This document shows positions 9,019 to 18,356 of a DNA stretch of 64,000 nucleotides, piece after piece. The stretch is taken from positions 124,001 to 188,000 of the forward strand of contig NZ_JAVAMO010000004.1 in NCBI RefSeq assembly GCF_030758345.1. Reading direction: 5' to 3'. A model generated the notes under the pieces. It was given only the letters and a program-made list of their open reading frames with translations, searched no databases and was not told the origin of the DNA. Origin of the DNA: Ruegeria discodermiae. GTDB taxonomy: Bacteria; Pseudomonadota; Alphaproteobacteria; Rhodobacterales; Rhodobacteraceae. Made by a program: the position numbers and the translations under genes. Positions within the stretch are counted from its first letter, which is position 1. Every line of letters starts with the position of its first letter.

Positions 9019-9366
9019 TCAATCCCCAAAAACATCGGGAAAAGAGGCCCGCGCAACGCTGACGTCGACGATAAGCAATGCCTCGTAACTCTCGGGATCG
9101 AAAGGGTCTTCTGCTGGAATCACCTCGCGCCCGAAGAGCCAGCTCAACCGGCCTGCATCCAGATTGCCCCGCTCAAACGGCTGGTCGCCAAATTGCTGCC
9201 AAAGCGCAGCCATGAACCCGGAATCAGCGCGTTTGTCCGCCGGTCTGCGATCACGATAGCGATCGCGTGCAACCAGAGGCGTCACACCCTTGGGATTAGG
9301 GCGGCGAATCGTGAACTGGAAATCGGTGCCGGGAAGGCGGCCGGGAAACCCGCGATGTTTCAGCAT
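9019..9366 (-). CDS. Conserved hypothetical protein in the pcc locus
   Basis: About 115 residues from the ATG at 9366 (an ATG at 9393 would add nine). It begins MLKHRGFPGRLPGTDFQFTI, continues with an Arg/Asp-rich segment (ARDRYRDRRPADKRAD), and ends acidic with FDPESYEALLIVDVSVARAS. No signal peptide, membrane segment or known motif is visible. It lies on the same strand as the pccB and lipoprotein genes and is closed off by the strong hairpin at 8803-8847. Coding is supported by its fit into the gene order; function is unknown. Confidence 0.6.
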   Translation of the reverse strand: MLKHRGFPGRLPGTDFQFTIRRPNPKGVTPLVARDRYRDRRPADKRADSGFMAALWQQFGDQPFERGNLDAGRLSWLFGREVIPAEDPFDPESYEALLIVDVSVARASFPDVFGD

Positions 9367-9435
9367 GGCAGCGCCCCCCGGATGGGATGCCATGGATGGG
9401 TCGGGACCAGCGCAAAGGCCAGTCCCGGACCTGTA

Positions 9436-9573
9436 TTACTTGTACTTGCCGGTGAAGACCGGTTCAGTCGAGACCGGCTCGACCACAACGATCTCTTCTT
9501 CCTGCTGACCGGCACATGCGGCGACGGTGCCGACGAAGGCAAGCATGGTGACAAATTTGATGCTCTTCGACAT
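9436..9573 (-). CDS. Very small lipoprotein (45 aa)
   Basis: The ATG at 9573 has an AGGAG site about 6 bases upstream. The 45-residue product is essentially a lipoprotein signal (MSKSIKFVTMLAFVGTVAAC, lipobox VAAC) and a short acidic tail (QQEEEIVVVEPVSTEP). It should be attached to a membrane through its Cys near residue 20. It is one of two tiny lipoprotein genes between pccB and pccA. Its small size makes it easy to miss in automatic annotation. Function unknown. Confidence 0.7.
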   Translation of the reverse strand: MSKSIKFVTMLAFVGTVAACAGQQEEEIVVVEPVSTEPVFTGKYK

Positions 9574-9787
9574 CTGCTTCTCCTGGTTAAAAACGCAGCC
9601 TCTGCAGAGGGTACGCCCCCTGCCCGCGTCATCTTTTGATTGCGACCCGCAATGTTGTGGATCGCCGCGACCATAGGACAGAAGGACGGAAATGCACATG
9701 CGGCAAGCGGTATAGCTGCACTGCGGCAAGACAGAGGCGTATTATGGCCACAGGAGCGCCCCTCAAACACAACATCTTGTGGCAGCA

Positions 9788-10249
9788 TCAGTATTCCTCC
9801 CATATGCAGCGAGCGTTTTCCAGCCGATAGGTCTCGAAAAACTGGGTTGCCATGGGATCAGACTGACCGAATTCCACATTTCTATCCGCCAGCGAGATGA
9901 CGATGCGCGCGGGGTCCAACTCATGCTTGCCGACATAGGGCACGACGACCTTGTTACACAGAAACTCCATGTCATGGGCCGCAACCTCATAGCCGATGCG
10001 TTCCTCGGTCTTGCCAATGGCCGGGGCCATGAAGCGGAACCGCAGCCACAGCGCGCCGGGGTTCTTGTCGAGCAGCACATCCTGCAACTCGACCGGCTGC
10101 CCCGAGGGCACCGGTATCCGCGCATCCGCCTGCACCGATCCCGCAACACCACACAATACCAGCCCGGCGACACGGCCAAGCCGCCGCGCGCGGCAGTAGT
10201 TCTCAGCCTGTGCGGCATGCGAGTGCGAGTATCTGAGAGCACGGATCAT
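9788..10249 (-). CDS. Exported DUF6497 family protein
   Basis: Starting at the ATG at 10249 the product is 153 residues, with a basic N-region, a hydrophobic segment (RVAGLVLCGVAGSVQADA) acting as export signal, and a conserved domain running from IPVPSGQPVELQDVLLD to the C-terminal TQFFETYRLENARCIWEEY. Two cysteines remain in the mature part. This matches DUF6497, a Rhodobacteraceae family I recall as often encoded beside pccB; its activity is unknown. It begins 79 bases after the pccB stop and is probably co-transcribed with it. Confidence 0.78.
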   Translation of the reverse strand: MIRALRYSHSHAAQAENYCRARRLGRVAGLVLCGVAGSVQADARIPVPSGQPVELQDVLLDKNPGALWLRFRFMAPAIGKTEERIGYEVAAHDMEFLCNKVVVPYVGKHELDPARIVISLADRNVEFGQSDPMATQFFETYRLENARCIWEEY

Positions 10250-10328
10250 CTGGTGTAGCGTCCTTGCGGTTGAAGCGAGGTACGGGCCGTCGCATGAGAC
10301 TGCGCGGCGGCCCGACCCCGAATGAGGC

Positions 10329-11861
10329 CTAGAGCGGAATGTTGTCGTGTTTCTTCCATGGCTTCTGGCTTTTCTTGCCCCGCAACGAGGCAAAGGCGCG
10401 TGCCACCCGCTTGCGGGTCGACTGCGGCATGATCACCTCGTCGATGAAGCCGCGCTCCGATGCAACAAAGGGATTGGCAAAGCGTTCTTCATAATCGGCC
10501 GTGTGCTGGGCGATCTTTTCGGGATCTTTCAGATCGGCACGGTGGATAATTTCGGTCGCGCCCTTGGCGCCCATCACCGCCACCTCGGAGGATGGCCAGG
10601 CGTAGTTGAAATCGCCCCGCAGATGCTTGGAAGACATCACAACATAGGCCCCGCCATAGGCTTTGCGGGTGATCACCGTCACTTTCGGAACGGTCGCCTC
10701 GCCATAGGCAAAGAGCAGCTTCGCGCCGTGTTTGATCACGCCGCCATATTCCTGCGTCGTACCCGGCAGGAAGCCTGGCACGTCAACAAAGGTCAGGATC
10801 GGAATTTCAAAACAGTCACAGAACCGCACGAAACGCGCGGCCTTACGGGAGCTATCAATGTCCAGACATCCGGCCAGAACCATCGGCTGGTTGGCTACAA
10901 CACCCACGGTCTGCCCTTCTAGGCGGATAAAGCCGGTGATGATGTTCTTGGCGAAATCCCCTTGAAGCTCATAGAAATCGCCTTCGTCCGCGACCTTGGT
11001 GATGAGTTCCTTCATGTCGTAAGGCGTGTTTGGGTTTTCCGGCACCAACGTGTCCAGCGAGGTCTCGATCCGGCCCGGCTCATCAAAGAAGGGACGCACC
11101 GGGGGCTTCTCCCGATTGTTGAGTGGCAGGAAATCCACCAGACGGCGCACTTCGGCCAGGGCCTCGACATCGTTTTCGAACGCGGCATCCGCGACGGAGG
11201 ATTTCTTGGTATGGGTCGACGCCCCGCCCAATTCCTCGGCCGAGACCACCTCGTTGGTGACGGTCTTGACCACGTCGGGGCCGGTCACGAACATGTAAGA
11301 GCTGTCTTTGACCATGAAGATGAAGTCGGTCATGGCAGGGCTATAAACCGCGCCACCGGCGCAGGGGCCCATGATGACGCTGATCTGCGGCACCACGCCC
11401 GAGGCCTCGATATTGCGCTGGAACACCTCGCCATATCCGGCCAGCGAGTCGACGCCTTCCTGAATCCGCGCACCGCCAGAATCGTTGATCCCGATTACCG
11501 GCGCGCCATTGGCCACGGCCATATCCATGATCTTACAGATCTTCATCGCATGCGTGGCCGACACCGACCCGCCCAACACGGTGAAATCCTGGCTGAACAC
11601 ATAGACCTGACGGCCATTGATCGTGCCCCACCCGACCACAACGCCGTCCCCTGCGGGCTTTTGCTTTTCCATGCCGAAATCGGTGCAGCGGTGGCTGACG
11701 AACATGTCGAATTCTTCGAAACTGCCCTCGTCGAGCAGCAGGTCGATCCGCTCGCGTGCGGTCAGCTTGCCACGCCCGTGCTGGGCATCGATCCGTTTTT
11801 GCCCGCCGCCCAGACGCGCCGCGTCCCGGCGGTTTTCAAGCTCGGAGAGGATATCTTTCAT
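10329..11861 (-). CDS. pccB: Propionyl-CoA carboxylase beta (carboxyltransferase) subunit
   Basis: 510 residues from the ATG at 11861, preceded by AAAGGGA; the reading frame is open further upstream but this start gives the usual PccB N-terminus ([20 protein letters not shown]). It transfers CO2 from biotin on PccA to propionyl-CoA. Seen are the acyl-CoA carboxyltransferase crotonase-fold halves, including [30 protein letters not shown], the oxyanion [16 protein letters not shown] and the C-terminal [16 protein letters not shown]. The promoter region carries a TTTGCAAA box about 75 bases upstream of the start, the likely PccR target. The region is shared with the divergent MFS gene. Confidence 0.96.
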   Translation of the reverse strand: MKDILSELENRRDAARLGGGQKRIDAQHGRGKLTARERIDLLLDEGSFEEFDMFVSHRCTDFGMEKQKPAGDGVVVGWGTINGRQVYVFSQDFTVLGGSVSATHAMKICKIMDMAVANGAPVIGINDSGGARIQEGVDSLAGYGEVFQRNIEASGVVPQISVIMGPCAGGAVYSPAMTDFIFMVKDSSYMFVTGPDVVKTVTNEVVSAEELGGASTHTKKSSVADAAFENDVEALAEVRRLVDFLPLNNREKPPVRPFFDEPGRIETSLDTLVPENPNTPYDMKELITKVADEGDFYELQGDFAKNIITGFIRLEGQTVGVVANQPMVLAGCLDIDSSRKAARFVRFCDCFEIPILTFVDVPGFLPGTTQEYGGVIKHGAKLLFAYGEATVPKVTVITRKAYGGAYVVMSSKHLRGDFNYAWPSSEVAVMGAKGATEIIHRADLKDPEKIAQHTADYEERFANPFVASERGFIDEVIMPQSTRKRVARAFASLRGKKSQKPWKKHDNIPL

Positions 11862-11933
11862 GGCCGGTGTCCCTTTCAAAATCGCGCGATACATATAAGG
11901 GATCGGCCTGCGGCCAAAGCGATTTTCAGCAAA

Positions 11934-11973
11934 TTTGCAAATCTTTTGAAGCACGCTGGATGCGAAATGCAAA
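11934..11973. promoter_or_regulatory. Putative PccR (ScfR) operator upstream of pccB
   Basis: A perfect TTTGCAAA palindrome lies at 11934-11941, and a related AATGCAAA (6 of 8 bases) at 11966-11973, 32 bases away centre to centre. PccR of Rhodobacter sphaeroides is known to use TTTGCAAA-type sites to activate pccB. The site is about 75 bases upstream of the pccB start codon and 100 bases upstream of the divergent MFS gene, so it might affect both. Confidence 0.7.
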
Positions 11974-12042
11974 TCTGTTAATTAACATCTTTATGAATCT
12001 TGGTTATGGACAGGCCACACCCCTGAGCATACATCCCACATA

Positions 12043-13257
12043 ATGACCCAGCTTCAGCATGAGACTTCGGCGCGCCGCAGCCCGCCCCGGATCGGCACAT
12101 TGGTTTTGCTGACTGGGTTGTCGGCGCTGGGTTTGAACCTCTATCTGCCCAGCCTGCCGAACATGACGCTGCATTTCGAGACCGAGTACCGGCTCATGCA
12201 GCTTTCAATCTCGCTATATCTGGCGGTCAACGCGATGATGCAGATCGTGATTGGCCCGATTGCCGACAAGGCCGGTCGGCGGCCGGTGATCCTGTGGGGG
12301 CTTGTACTGTTCCTGCTGGCGACGCTGGCTTGTATCTACGCGCCCAGCGCCGAGGCCTTTCTGGCCGCCCGCATGTGTCAGGCCGTGGTGGTGGTTGCCA
12401 TGGTACTGAGCCGGGCGGCGGTGCGAGACATGCATGATCAGGATCAGGCCGCCTCGATGCTCGGCTATGTCACCATGGGCATGGCCGTGGTGCCCATGAT
12501 CGGCCCAGCCATCGGCGGGATGCTTGACGAGAATTTTGGCTGGCACGCCAATTTCTGGATGCTCTTCATACTGGGCAGCTTCACCCTCTGGCTGACATAT
12601 GTGGATTTTGGTGAGACCGCGCTGAAAAGCGGCAAGACCCTGATCGAGCAGTTCCGCGAATATCCCGAGCTTCTGACCTCACCGCGTTTCTGGGGCTATT
12701 CGCTGGCCTCAGGGCTGAGTTCGGGTGCCTTCTTTGCCTATCTCGGCGGAGCGCCTTTTGTCGCGACCGAAATTTATGGCATGTCGTCTTCGGTCATGGG
12801 AGTCTATTTCGGGGCACCAGCGGCGGGCTATTTTCTGGGCAATTTCCTGTCGGGCCGCTATTCCGCGCGGTTCGGGGTCAATCGGATGGTGCTCTGGGGC
12901 TGTATACTGAACGCCGCAGGTGTTGGACTTTCTTTGCTGTTGACGCTTTCTGGGCTCGCCTCGGCCCTGACATTCTTCGGCTTCATGACCTTTGTGGGCC
13001 TCGGCAACGGCATGTCGATCCCCAATGCAACCGCAGGCGCCCTATCGGTGCGTCCACATCTGGCAGGCACTGCGTCGGGCCTGTCCGGCGCCATCATGCT
13101 GGGGGGCGGTGCTGCGCTCAGCGGTATGGCCGGCGCGTTGCTGGGCCCCGGCAGTTCTGAGGCACCGCTGCTGGGCCTGATGCTGGGCACCGCGGTGCTG
13201 GCGATCGGGTCAATTGCCGTGGTTATCTGGCGCGAGCGCCAACTGGCCCTGAGGTGA
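12043..13257 (+). CDS. Bcr/CflA-type multidrug efflux MFS transporter
   Basis: 404 residues, about 12 membrane helices, an inner-membrane proton-driven exporter of the DHA1/Bcr-CflA group. Family signatures seen are the first helix with GLNLYLPSLPNM (the LPALP-like motif), the loop motif GPIADKAGRRPVIL near residues 70-83, and the RAAVRDMHD segment. The family exports drugs such as bicyclomycin and chloramphenicol, or metabolites; the substrate here cannot be told. It lies between pccB and pccR, diverging from the first and running 60 bases ahead of the second. Confidence 0.88.
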   Translation: MTQLQHETSARRSPPRIGTLVLLTGLSALGLNLYLPSLPNMTLHFETEYRLMQLSISLYLAVNAMMQIVIGPIADKAGRRPVILWGLVLFLLATLACIYAPSAEAFLAARMCQAVVVVAMVLSRAAVRDMHDQDQAASMLGYVTMGMAVVPMIGPAIGGMLDENFGWHANFWMLFILGSFTLWLTYVDFGETALKSGKTLIEQFREYPELLTSPRFWGYSLASGLSSGAFFAYLGGAPFVATEIYGMSSSVMGVYFGAPAAGYFLGNFLSGRYSARFGVNRMVLWGCILNAAGVGLSLLLTLSGLASALTFFGFMTFVGLGNGMSIPNATAGALSVRPHLAGTASGLSGAIMLGGGAALSGMAGALLGPGSSEAPLLGLMLGTAVLAIGSIAVVIWRERQLALR

Positions 13258-13271
13258 CTTGCGCTGGCGGG

Positions 13272-13309
13272 TTTGCAAACCTAACCTGACGGGCAGGTAA
13301 ATCTGCAAA
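13272..13309. promoter_or_regulatory. Putative PccR operator upstream of its own gene
   Basis: Perfect TTTGCAAA at 13272-13279 and TCTGCAAA (7 of 8) at 13302-13309, 30 bases apart centre to centre. The second box ends 8 bases before the pccR start codon and overlaps the position of the ribosome site, so binding there would be expected to reduce expression. This suggests negative autoregulation, an inference from position. Confidence 0.6.
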
Positions 13310-13317
13310 GGCCACTC

Positions 13318-14718
13318 ATGCCTCCCCAAAAGCTCTATGCCGGTGCCAAGCTGCGCGAAATCCGCAACAGGCTGGCTTTGACCCAGAGAGAATTCGCAAC
13401 AAAACTGGGCATTTCGCTTCCCTATCTCAACCAGATGGAAAACAACAACCGCCCCGTTTCGACCACGGTGGTTCTGGCGCTGGCGCAGGAATTCGGACTG
13501 GATGTCACTGAACTCAGCAGCGGCGATAGTGAGCGGCTGGTCTCGGATATGCGCGAGGCGCTGGCCGATCCGCTTTTTGCCGAGATGATGCCGCCGCCCG
13601 CCGATCTGCGGTTGACCGCCTCAAACGCACCCGCGCTGGCCCGCGCCTTTATCGAGCTGCACCGCCACTACCGCCAAACACACGAGCGGCTGGCTTCGCT
13701 GGATGAGGCGCTGGGGCGTGAAGACGCCCGCCTGCAGGCCAGCCCCTGGGAAGAGGTGCGAGATTTCTTTCATTATTGCGACAATTATATCGACGCGGTC
13801 GACCGCAGCGCCGAACGCTTTGCCGATCTGGCCCGCCGCGAAAACGGCATAGGTTCCGCCGCCGAAGCGATGCTGGGCGCTCAGGGCATCACCGTCAGAA
13901 ATGTCGATACCGAAACCTTGCGCAGCTACGATGCCGAGGCGCGCCTTCTACGGTTATCCTCACGCGCCGCGCCCGAGACACGGATATTTCAATTGCTGCT
14001 GCAAGTGGCGCTGCTGACGCAGGACAAGCTGCTTGAGGCCACGCTCGACTTCGCGCGGTTCCAGACAGACGCCGCCCGCGCCATCGCCAAGATCGGGTTG
14101 GCCAATTACTTCGCCGGGGCCGCGCTGATGCCTTATGCCAGCTTTCTGGAGGCCGCGCGCGAAACGCGGCATGATCTGGAACTGCTGGGCCATCGCTTTG
14201 GCGCGTCGATCGAACAGGTTGCACACCGGCTGTCCACCCTGCAGCGGCCCGGCGCAAAGGGCATCCCGTTCTTTTTTGTGCGGGTCGATCAGGCGGGCAC
14301 CATCACCAAGCGCCATTCTGCCACACGGCTGCAATTTGCGCGGTTCGGCGGGGCCTGTCCGCTCTGGAACGTGCATCGTGCGTTCGAGACGCCCGGACAT
14401 TTCCTGCGCCAACTGGCCGAGACACCCGACGGGGTGCGCTATATCTCACTGGCCCGCGACGTGTCGAAACCGGGCGGGTCATTCGGCGCGCCCGTACGCC
14501 GTTACGCCATCGCGCTGGGGTGCGAGATACGTCACGCGGATGCGCTGGTCTATGCAGATAATCTCGATGTCAACAATGCCAGCGCTTTCGAGCCCATCGG
14601 CATTTCCTGCCGCATCTGCGAACGCGCCACCTGCCACCAGCGGTCGGTTCCGCCGCTGGAACGCAGGCTGACCATCGACCCCGACACGCGCGGCACCCTG
14701 CCTTACCTCGTCGACTGA
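13318..14718 (+). CDS. pccR: Short-chain fatty acyl-CoA regulator PccR (ScfR family)
   Basis: 466 residues. An N-terminal XRE helix-turn-helix (about 10-65, LALTQREFATKLGISLPYLN) is followed by a long IrrE/DUF955-like and DUF2083 region, ending in a cysteine cluster CRICERATC near residue 436. This is the ScfR family, in which PccR activates propionyl-CoA assimilation and relatives RamB and MccR control other short acyl-CoA routes. Orientation and distance to pccB, the two TTTGCAAA-bearing promoters and the nearby pccA and scpA genes support PccR specifically. The effector is presumably an acyl-CoA of the pathway. Confidence 0.92.
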   Translation: MPPQKLYAGAKLREIRNRLALTQREFATKLGISLPYLNQMENNNRPVSTTVVLALAQEFGLDVTELSSGDSERLVSDMREALADPLFAEMMPPPADLRLTASNAPALARAFIELHRHYRQTHERLASLDEALGREDARLQASPWEEVRDFFHYCDNYIDAVDRSAERFADLARRENGIGSAAEAMLGAQGITVRNVDTETLRSYDAEARLLRLSSRAAPETRIFQLLLQVALLTQDKLLEATLDFARFQTDAARAIAKIGLANYFAGAALMPYASFLEAARETRHDLELLGHRFGASIEQVAHRLSTLQRPGAKGIPFFFVRVDQAGTITKRHSATRLQFARFGGACPLWNVHRAFETPGHFLRQLAETPDGVRYISLARDVSKPGGSFGAPVRRYAIALGCEIRHADALVYADNLDVNNASAFEPIGISCRICERATCHQRSVPPLERRLTIDPDTRGTLPYLVD

Positions 14719-14770
14719 AACGGCCCGGGAACTGTCGGCGGATCAGGGGTGATCCCCGACCCGCCAGGGC

Positions 14771-15010
14771 TCAGGCTTTGGCCAGAATACCCCAGATCTC
14801 GTCCTTGAGCGCCGCGCGCTTCTTGCGCAGCTCGACCTCTGCCAGATCCTCCATGGGCTCAACATTGGTCTCGGCGCGATGCACCGCGCGGTTGACCTCG
14901 TGATACTCGTCCGAGAGTCGCGCAAAATGCGCATCGCTCTGCTTGAGCTGGCTCATGACGTCCACTTTATCCGGAAATTCCTCGGCCAGTTCATGCGGGG
15001 TGTGGGACAT
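14771..15010 (-). CDS. YdcH family (DUF465) small coiled-coil protein
   Basis: 79 residues, predominantly one helical hairpin: MSHTPHELAEEFPDKVDVMS, then FARLSDEYHEVNRAVHRAE, then a charged helix VELRKKRAALKDEIW. The HELAEEFP start and the LSDEYHEVNRxVHR core are typical of DUF465/YdcH. These proteins are common in proteobacteria and have no agreed function. It is encoded just downstream of betA on the same strand, about 105 bases away, but no link to betaine synthesis is known. Confidence 0.82.
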   Translation of the reverse strand: MSHTPHELAEEFPDKVDVMSQLKQSDAHFARLSDEYHEVNRAVHRAETNVEPMEDLAEVELRKKRAALKDEIWGILAKA

Positions 15011-15115
15011 ATATGTGCTCCTGATCTTTATGTGCGGCTCAGATTAGATTCGCAAAGTAGTGAACTGCTTTGACACGGATCAAGCTGTGCATGGGAACGG
15101 CAAGTTTCAACACCT

Positions 15116-16774
15116 TCAGCGCTGCCACGTCTCCCAATCCGGGTGCACCCAAGGCTGCGCATTTGAACGCGGCAGCATTCCGCGCCCCAGCAGATGGTCG
15201 GACACTTTTTCTCCGACCATGATCGAAGGCGCATTCAGGTTGCCATTGGTGATCTGTGGAAAGATTGAGCTGTCAGCAACCCGCAGCCCGTCCACCCCGA
15301 TCACCCGTGCCTCGGGGTCCACCACCGCGTTTGGATCATCGGCGCGGCCCATGCGGCAGGTGCCGCAGGGGTGATAGGCGCTTTCGGCATGTTCGCGGAT
15401 GAAGCCGTCCAACTCGTCATCGCTTTGCAGATCGGCGCCGGGCTGAATTTCCTTGCCGACAAAAGGCTTGAAGGCCTCTTGCCCGAAGATCTCGCGGGTC
15501 AGGCGCAGGCAGGTGCGAAACTCGTCCCAATCCTGTTCGGTCGACATGTAGTTGAACCGGATCACCGGCGCCTCAGCCGGGTCCGCTGAGCGCAGTGTCA
15601 CCGCCCCGCGCGACGGAGAGCGCATCGGGCCGGTATGCGCCTGAAAGCCATGCCCCTCGGCGGCGGCCTGGCCGTCATAGCGCACGGCCATGGGCAGGAA
15701 GTGATACTGGATATCCGGATAAGGTATCCCTGCACGCGAGCGGATGAAGGCCGCGCTTTCGAATTGATTCGACGCCCCGAGCCCGGTCTTGGTGAACAGC
15801 CACTGCGCCCCGATCACCGCCTTGCTGATCAGGTTCCAATATCGGTAGAGCGTGATCGGCTTCAGCGAGGCGATCTGGAAATAAATCTCCAGATGGTCCT
15901 GCAGGTTTGCGCCAACGCCGGGCCGGTCCGCAACCACCTCAAGCCCATGTTCCGCCAGATGCGCCGCCGGGCCGATGCCCGACAGCATCAACAGCTTGGG
16001 CGAGTTGATCGACGAGGCTGCCAGAACCACTTCGCGCCGCGCCCGGAACACCTGCGTGCTGTTGCCGCGCTTGATCTCGACACCTACGGCGCGGCCTTCT
16101 TCGATCACGACCCGCTGCGCCAGCCCGTTGACCAGATCACAATTAGGACGCTTCAGCGCGGGCCGCAGATAGGCATTGGCCGCCGACCAGCGCCGCCCGC
16201 GCCAGACGGTCTGCTCCATCGGACCGAAACCTTCCTGCTTCTCGCCATTGTAATCGCCCGTTGTCTCATACCCGGCCTGTTTCCCGGCCTCGACAAACGC
16301 GTGGTAAAGCGGATTGCGGCGTGGGCCACGGCTGACATGCAACGGGCCGTCGATGCCACGCCATTCGCTGTCACCCCCATGGCCGCCATCATGCCAATGC
16401 TCCATCCGCTTGTAATAGGGCAGGACATTCGTATAGGCCCAGCCATCGGCACCCATCTCGGCCCAGGTGTCGAAATCCATCGCATGGCCGCGCACATAGA
16501 CCATACCGTTGATCGAGGAGGATCCGCCGATCACCTTGCCGCGCGGCACCACCAGCCGCCGGTTGTTCAGGTGTGGCTCCGGCTCGGAATTGAACCCCCA
16601 ATCATAGCGCGACATGTTCATCGGATAGCTCAGAGCGGCGGGCATCTGGATAAACGGCCCGATATCGCTGCCGCCATGTTCGATCACCAATACCGAGGAC
16701 CCCGCCTCGCTCAACCGATAGGCCATCGCGCAGCCGGCGCTGCCCGCGCCAACGATCACAAAATCTGCTTCCAT
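15116..16774 (-). CDS. betA: Choline dehydrogenase
   Basis: 552 residues from the ATG at 16774, which has GGAGG 5-6 bases upstream; a GTG four codons earlier is less well placed. It is a flavoprotein of the glucose-methanol-choline family oxidising choline to betaine aldehyde. The FAD-binding [20 protein letters not shown] is at the N-terminus, GMC signature 1 around [19 protein letters not shown], signature 2 around [18 protein letters not shown], and the C-terminal catalytic region with [10 protein letters not shown]. It follows betB with a 90-base gap and closes the bet operon. Confidence 0.95.
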   Translation of the reverse strand: MEADFVIVGAGSAGCAMAYRLSEAGSSVLVIEHGGSDIGPFIQMPAALSYPMNMSRYDWGFNSEPEPHLNNRRLVVPRGKVIGGSSSINGMVYVRGHAMDFDTWAEMGADGWAYTNVLPYYKRMEHWHDGGHGGDSEWRGIDGPLHVSRGPRRNPLYHAFVEAGKQAGYETTGDYNGEKQEGFGPMEQTVWRGRRWSAANAYLRPALKRPNCDLVNGLAQRVVIEEGRAVGVEIKRGNSTQVFRARREVVLAASSINSPKLLMLSGIGPAAHLAEHGLEVVADRPGVGANLQDHLEIYFQIASLKPITLYRYWNLISKAVIGAQWLFTKTGLGASNQFESAAFIRSRAGIPYPDIQYHFLPMAVRYDGQAAAEGHGFQAHTGPMRSPSRGAVTLRSADPAEAPVIRFNYMSTEQDWDEFRTCLRLTREIFGQEAFKPFVGKEIQPGADLQSDDELDGFIREHAESAYHPCGTCRMGRADDPNAVVDPEARVIGVDGLRVADSSIFPQITNGNLNAPSIMVGEKVSDHLLGRGMLPRSNAQPWVHPDWETWQR

Positions 16775-16864
16775 TTCCACCTCCACCCGGCTCGTTCCGG
16801 CGTGTCACGTCTGTCATTGTCAAAAAAGAGCGCGCGGAAGCGCTCAATCCGGAAACAGCCCCGC

Positions 16865-18322
16865 TCAGAACGGGGCCTCCATATCGCCCATGCGCACATA
16901 GACGGATTTCAACTGGCTATAATGCTCGATTGCGGCTTTGGCGTTCTCGCGTCCCACACCTGACAGCTTCGAGCCGCCAAACGGCATCTCGACCGGCGCA
17001 TCGTTGTAGGAGTTGATGAAACAGGTTCCCGCCTCGAACCCGGCCACCACACGATGCGCGCGCACCAGATCGCGGGTGAAGACACCGGCAGACAGGCCGA
17101 ACTCGCTCGCGTTTGCCCGCGCCAAGGCCTCCTCTTCCGTGTCGAAATCGAGCACTGCCATCACCGGTCCGAAAATCTCTTCCCGCGCGATGGTCATGTC
17201 GTCACTCACATCAGCAAAAACGGTAGGCTGCAGGAAAAACCCGTCGCGCTCCACGCGCGCTCCACCGGTGACCAGCCTTGCGCCTTCCTCGATGCCTTTG
17301 GCGATATAAGATCGCACGATCTCTAGCTGGCGCTGGCTGACGAGGGGTCCAAAACTGGTGGCAGGGTCCAACGGATCGCCGATCACCGCGCCTTTCAGCC
17401 GTTCGGTCAACCGCGCCAGAAATGCCTCTTTGATGCCCTTCTGAACGAAGACCCGCGTACCGTTGGAACAGACCTGCCCCGAGGAATAGAAATTGCCAAG
17501 GATCGCGCCGCTGACCGCGTTCTCCAGATCGGCATCGTCAAAGATCAGCAAGGGCGATTTGCCGCCAAGTTCCATCGTCACATGTTTGATCCCCGCCGCC
17601 GCGGCCGCATAGACCTTGCGGCCCGTGGGCACCGACCCGGTGAGCGAGACCTTGTCCACGCGTGGGTCACCAACCAGCGCGCCACCGACTTCGCCCATGC
17701 CCTGAATGACGTTATAAAGCCCGGCGGGCAGCCCCGCCTCGTGCAGAATCTCGGCCACTTTCAATGCGCAAAGCGGTGTCGTCTCGGAGGGTTTGAAGAT
17801 CATCGCATTGCCACAGGCCAGCGCGGGCGCGCCCTTCCAGCAGGCGATCTGGGTTGGATAGTTCCAGGCCCCGATCCCCACGCACAGCCCCAGCGCCTCG
17901 CGCCGCGTATAGGCCCAATCCGTTCCTAGCTGAATGTGCTCGCCGGTCAGCGTCGCCGCAAGGCCGCCGAAATATTCCAGCGCATCGGCCCCGCTGGTGG
18001 CATCCGCCACGGACGTCTCCTGATAAGGTTTGCCGGTGTCACAGGTTTCCAGCACGCTCAGATCGTGGTTACGTTCGCGCATCATATCTGCTGCCCGGCC
18101 CAGAATGCGGCCGCGTTCGGTGCCCGGAAGCGCCGCCCAAGCGCCTTGCGCGACACGCGCAGAGACGATTGCCTGTTCAACAACTTCCGGGGTTGCGGCA
18201 TGTACCGTTGCGATCACCGCGCCGGTGGCCGGATAGATCACGTCGATAGGCGTGCCGTTGGTATCCTCGACATAGGCGCCATTGACGAAATGGCTGGCCG
18301 TGGGTTGGGTCAGATAACTCAT
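16865..18322 (-). CDS. betB: Betaine aldehyde dehydrogenase
   Basis: 485 residues of the aldehyde dehydrogenase superfamily, converting betaine aldehyde to glycine betaine with NAD(P)+. Seen are the active-site Glu in [20 protein letters not shown], the nucleophile Cys in [15 protein letters not shown], and the C-terminal [15 protein letters not shown]. Length and order (betI, betC, betB, betA) match the Sinorhizobium-type betICBA operon. It begins 34 bases after betC and probably shares its transcript. Confidence 0.95.
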   Translation of the reverse strand: MSYLTQPTASHFVNGAYVEDTNGTPIDVIYPATGAVIATVHAATPEVVEQAIVSARVAQGAWAALPGTERGRILGRAADMMRERNHDLSVLETCDTGKPYQETSVADATSGADALEYFGGLAATLTGEHIQLGTDWAYTRREALGLCVGIGAWNYPTQIACWKGAPALACGNAMIFKPSETTPLCALKVAEILHEAGLPAGLYNVIQGMGEVGGALVGDPRVDKVSLTGSVPTGRKVYAAAAAGIKHVTMELGGKSPLLIFDDADLENAVSGAILGNFYSSGQVCSNGTRVFVQKGIKEAFLARLTERLKGAVIGDPLDPATSFGPLVSQRQLEIVRSYIAKGIEEGARLVTGGARVERDGFFLQPTVFADVSDDMTIAREEIFGPVMAVLDFDTEEEALARANASEFGLSAGVFTRDLVRAHRVVAGFEAGTCFINSYNDAPVEMPFGGSKLSGVGRENAKAAIEHYSQLKSVYVRMGDMEAPF

Positions 18323-18356
18323 AGAGGTGTGCCGTTCAAAGAGGGGTCGCAGAGGA

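Noticed and set aside
10283-10314. Hairpin CGGGCCG...CGGCCCG between pccB and the DUF6497 gene
   Set aside because: No T-run on either side; might help processing but not supported as a terminator.
14719-14770. Inverted repeat after pccR (GGCGG...CCGCC)
   Set aside because: Imperfect and without a T-run on the plus strand; not counted as a terminator.
15635-16963. Plus-strand open frame of 442 codons opposite betA
   Set aside because: Antisense of choline dehydrogenase; translation His/Arg-rich without any motif.
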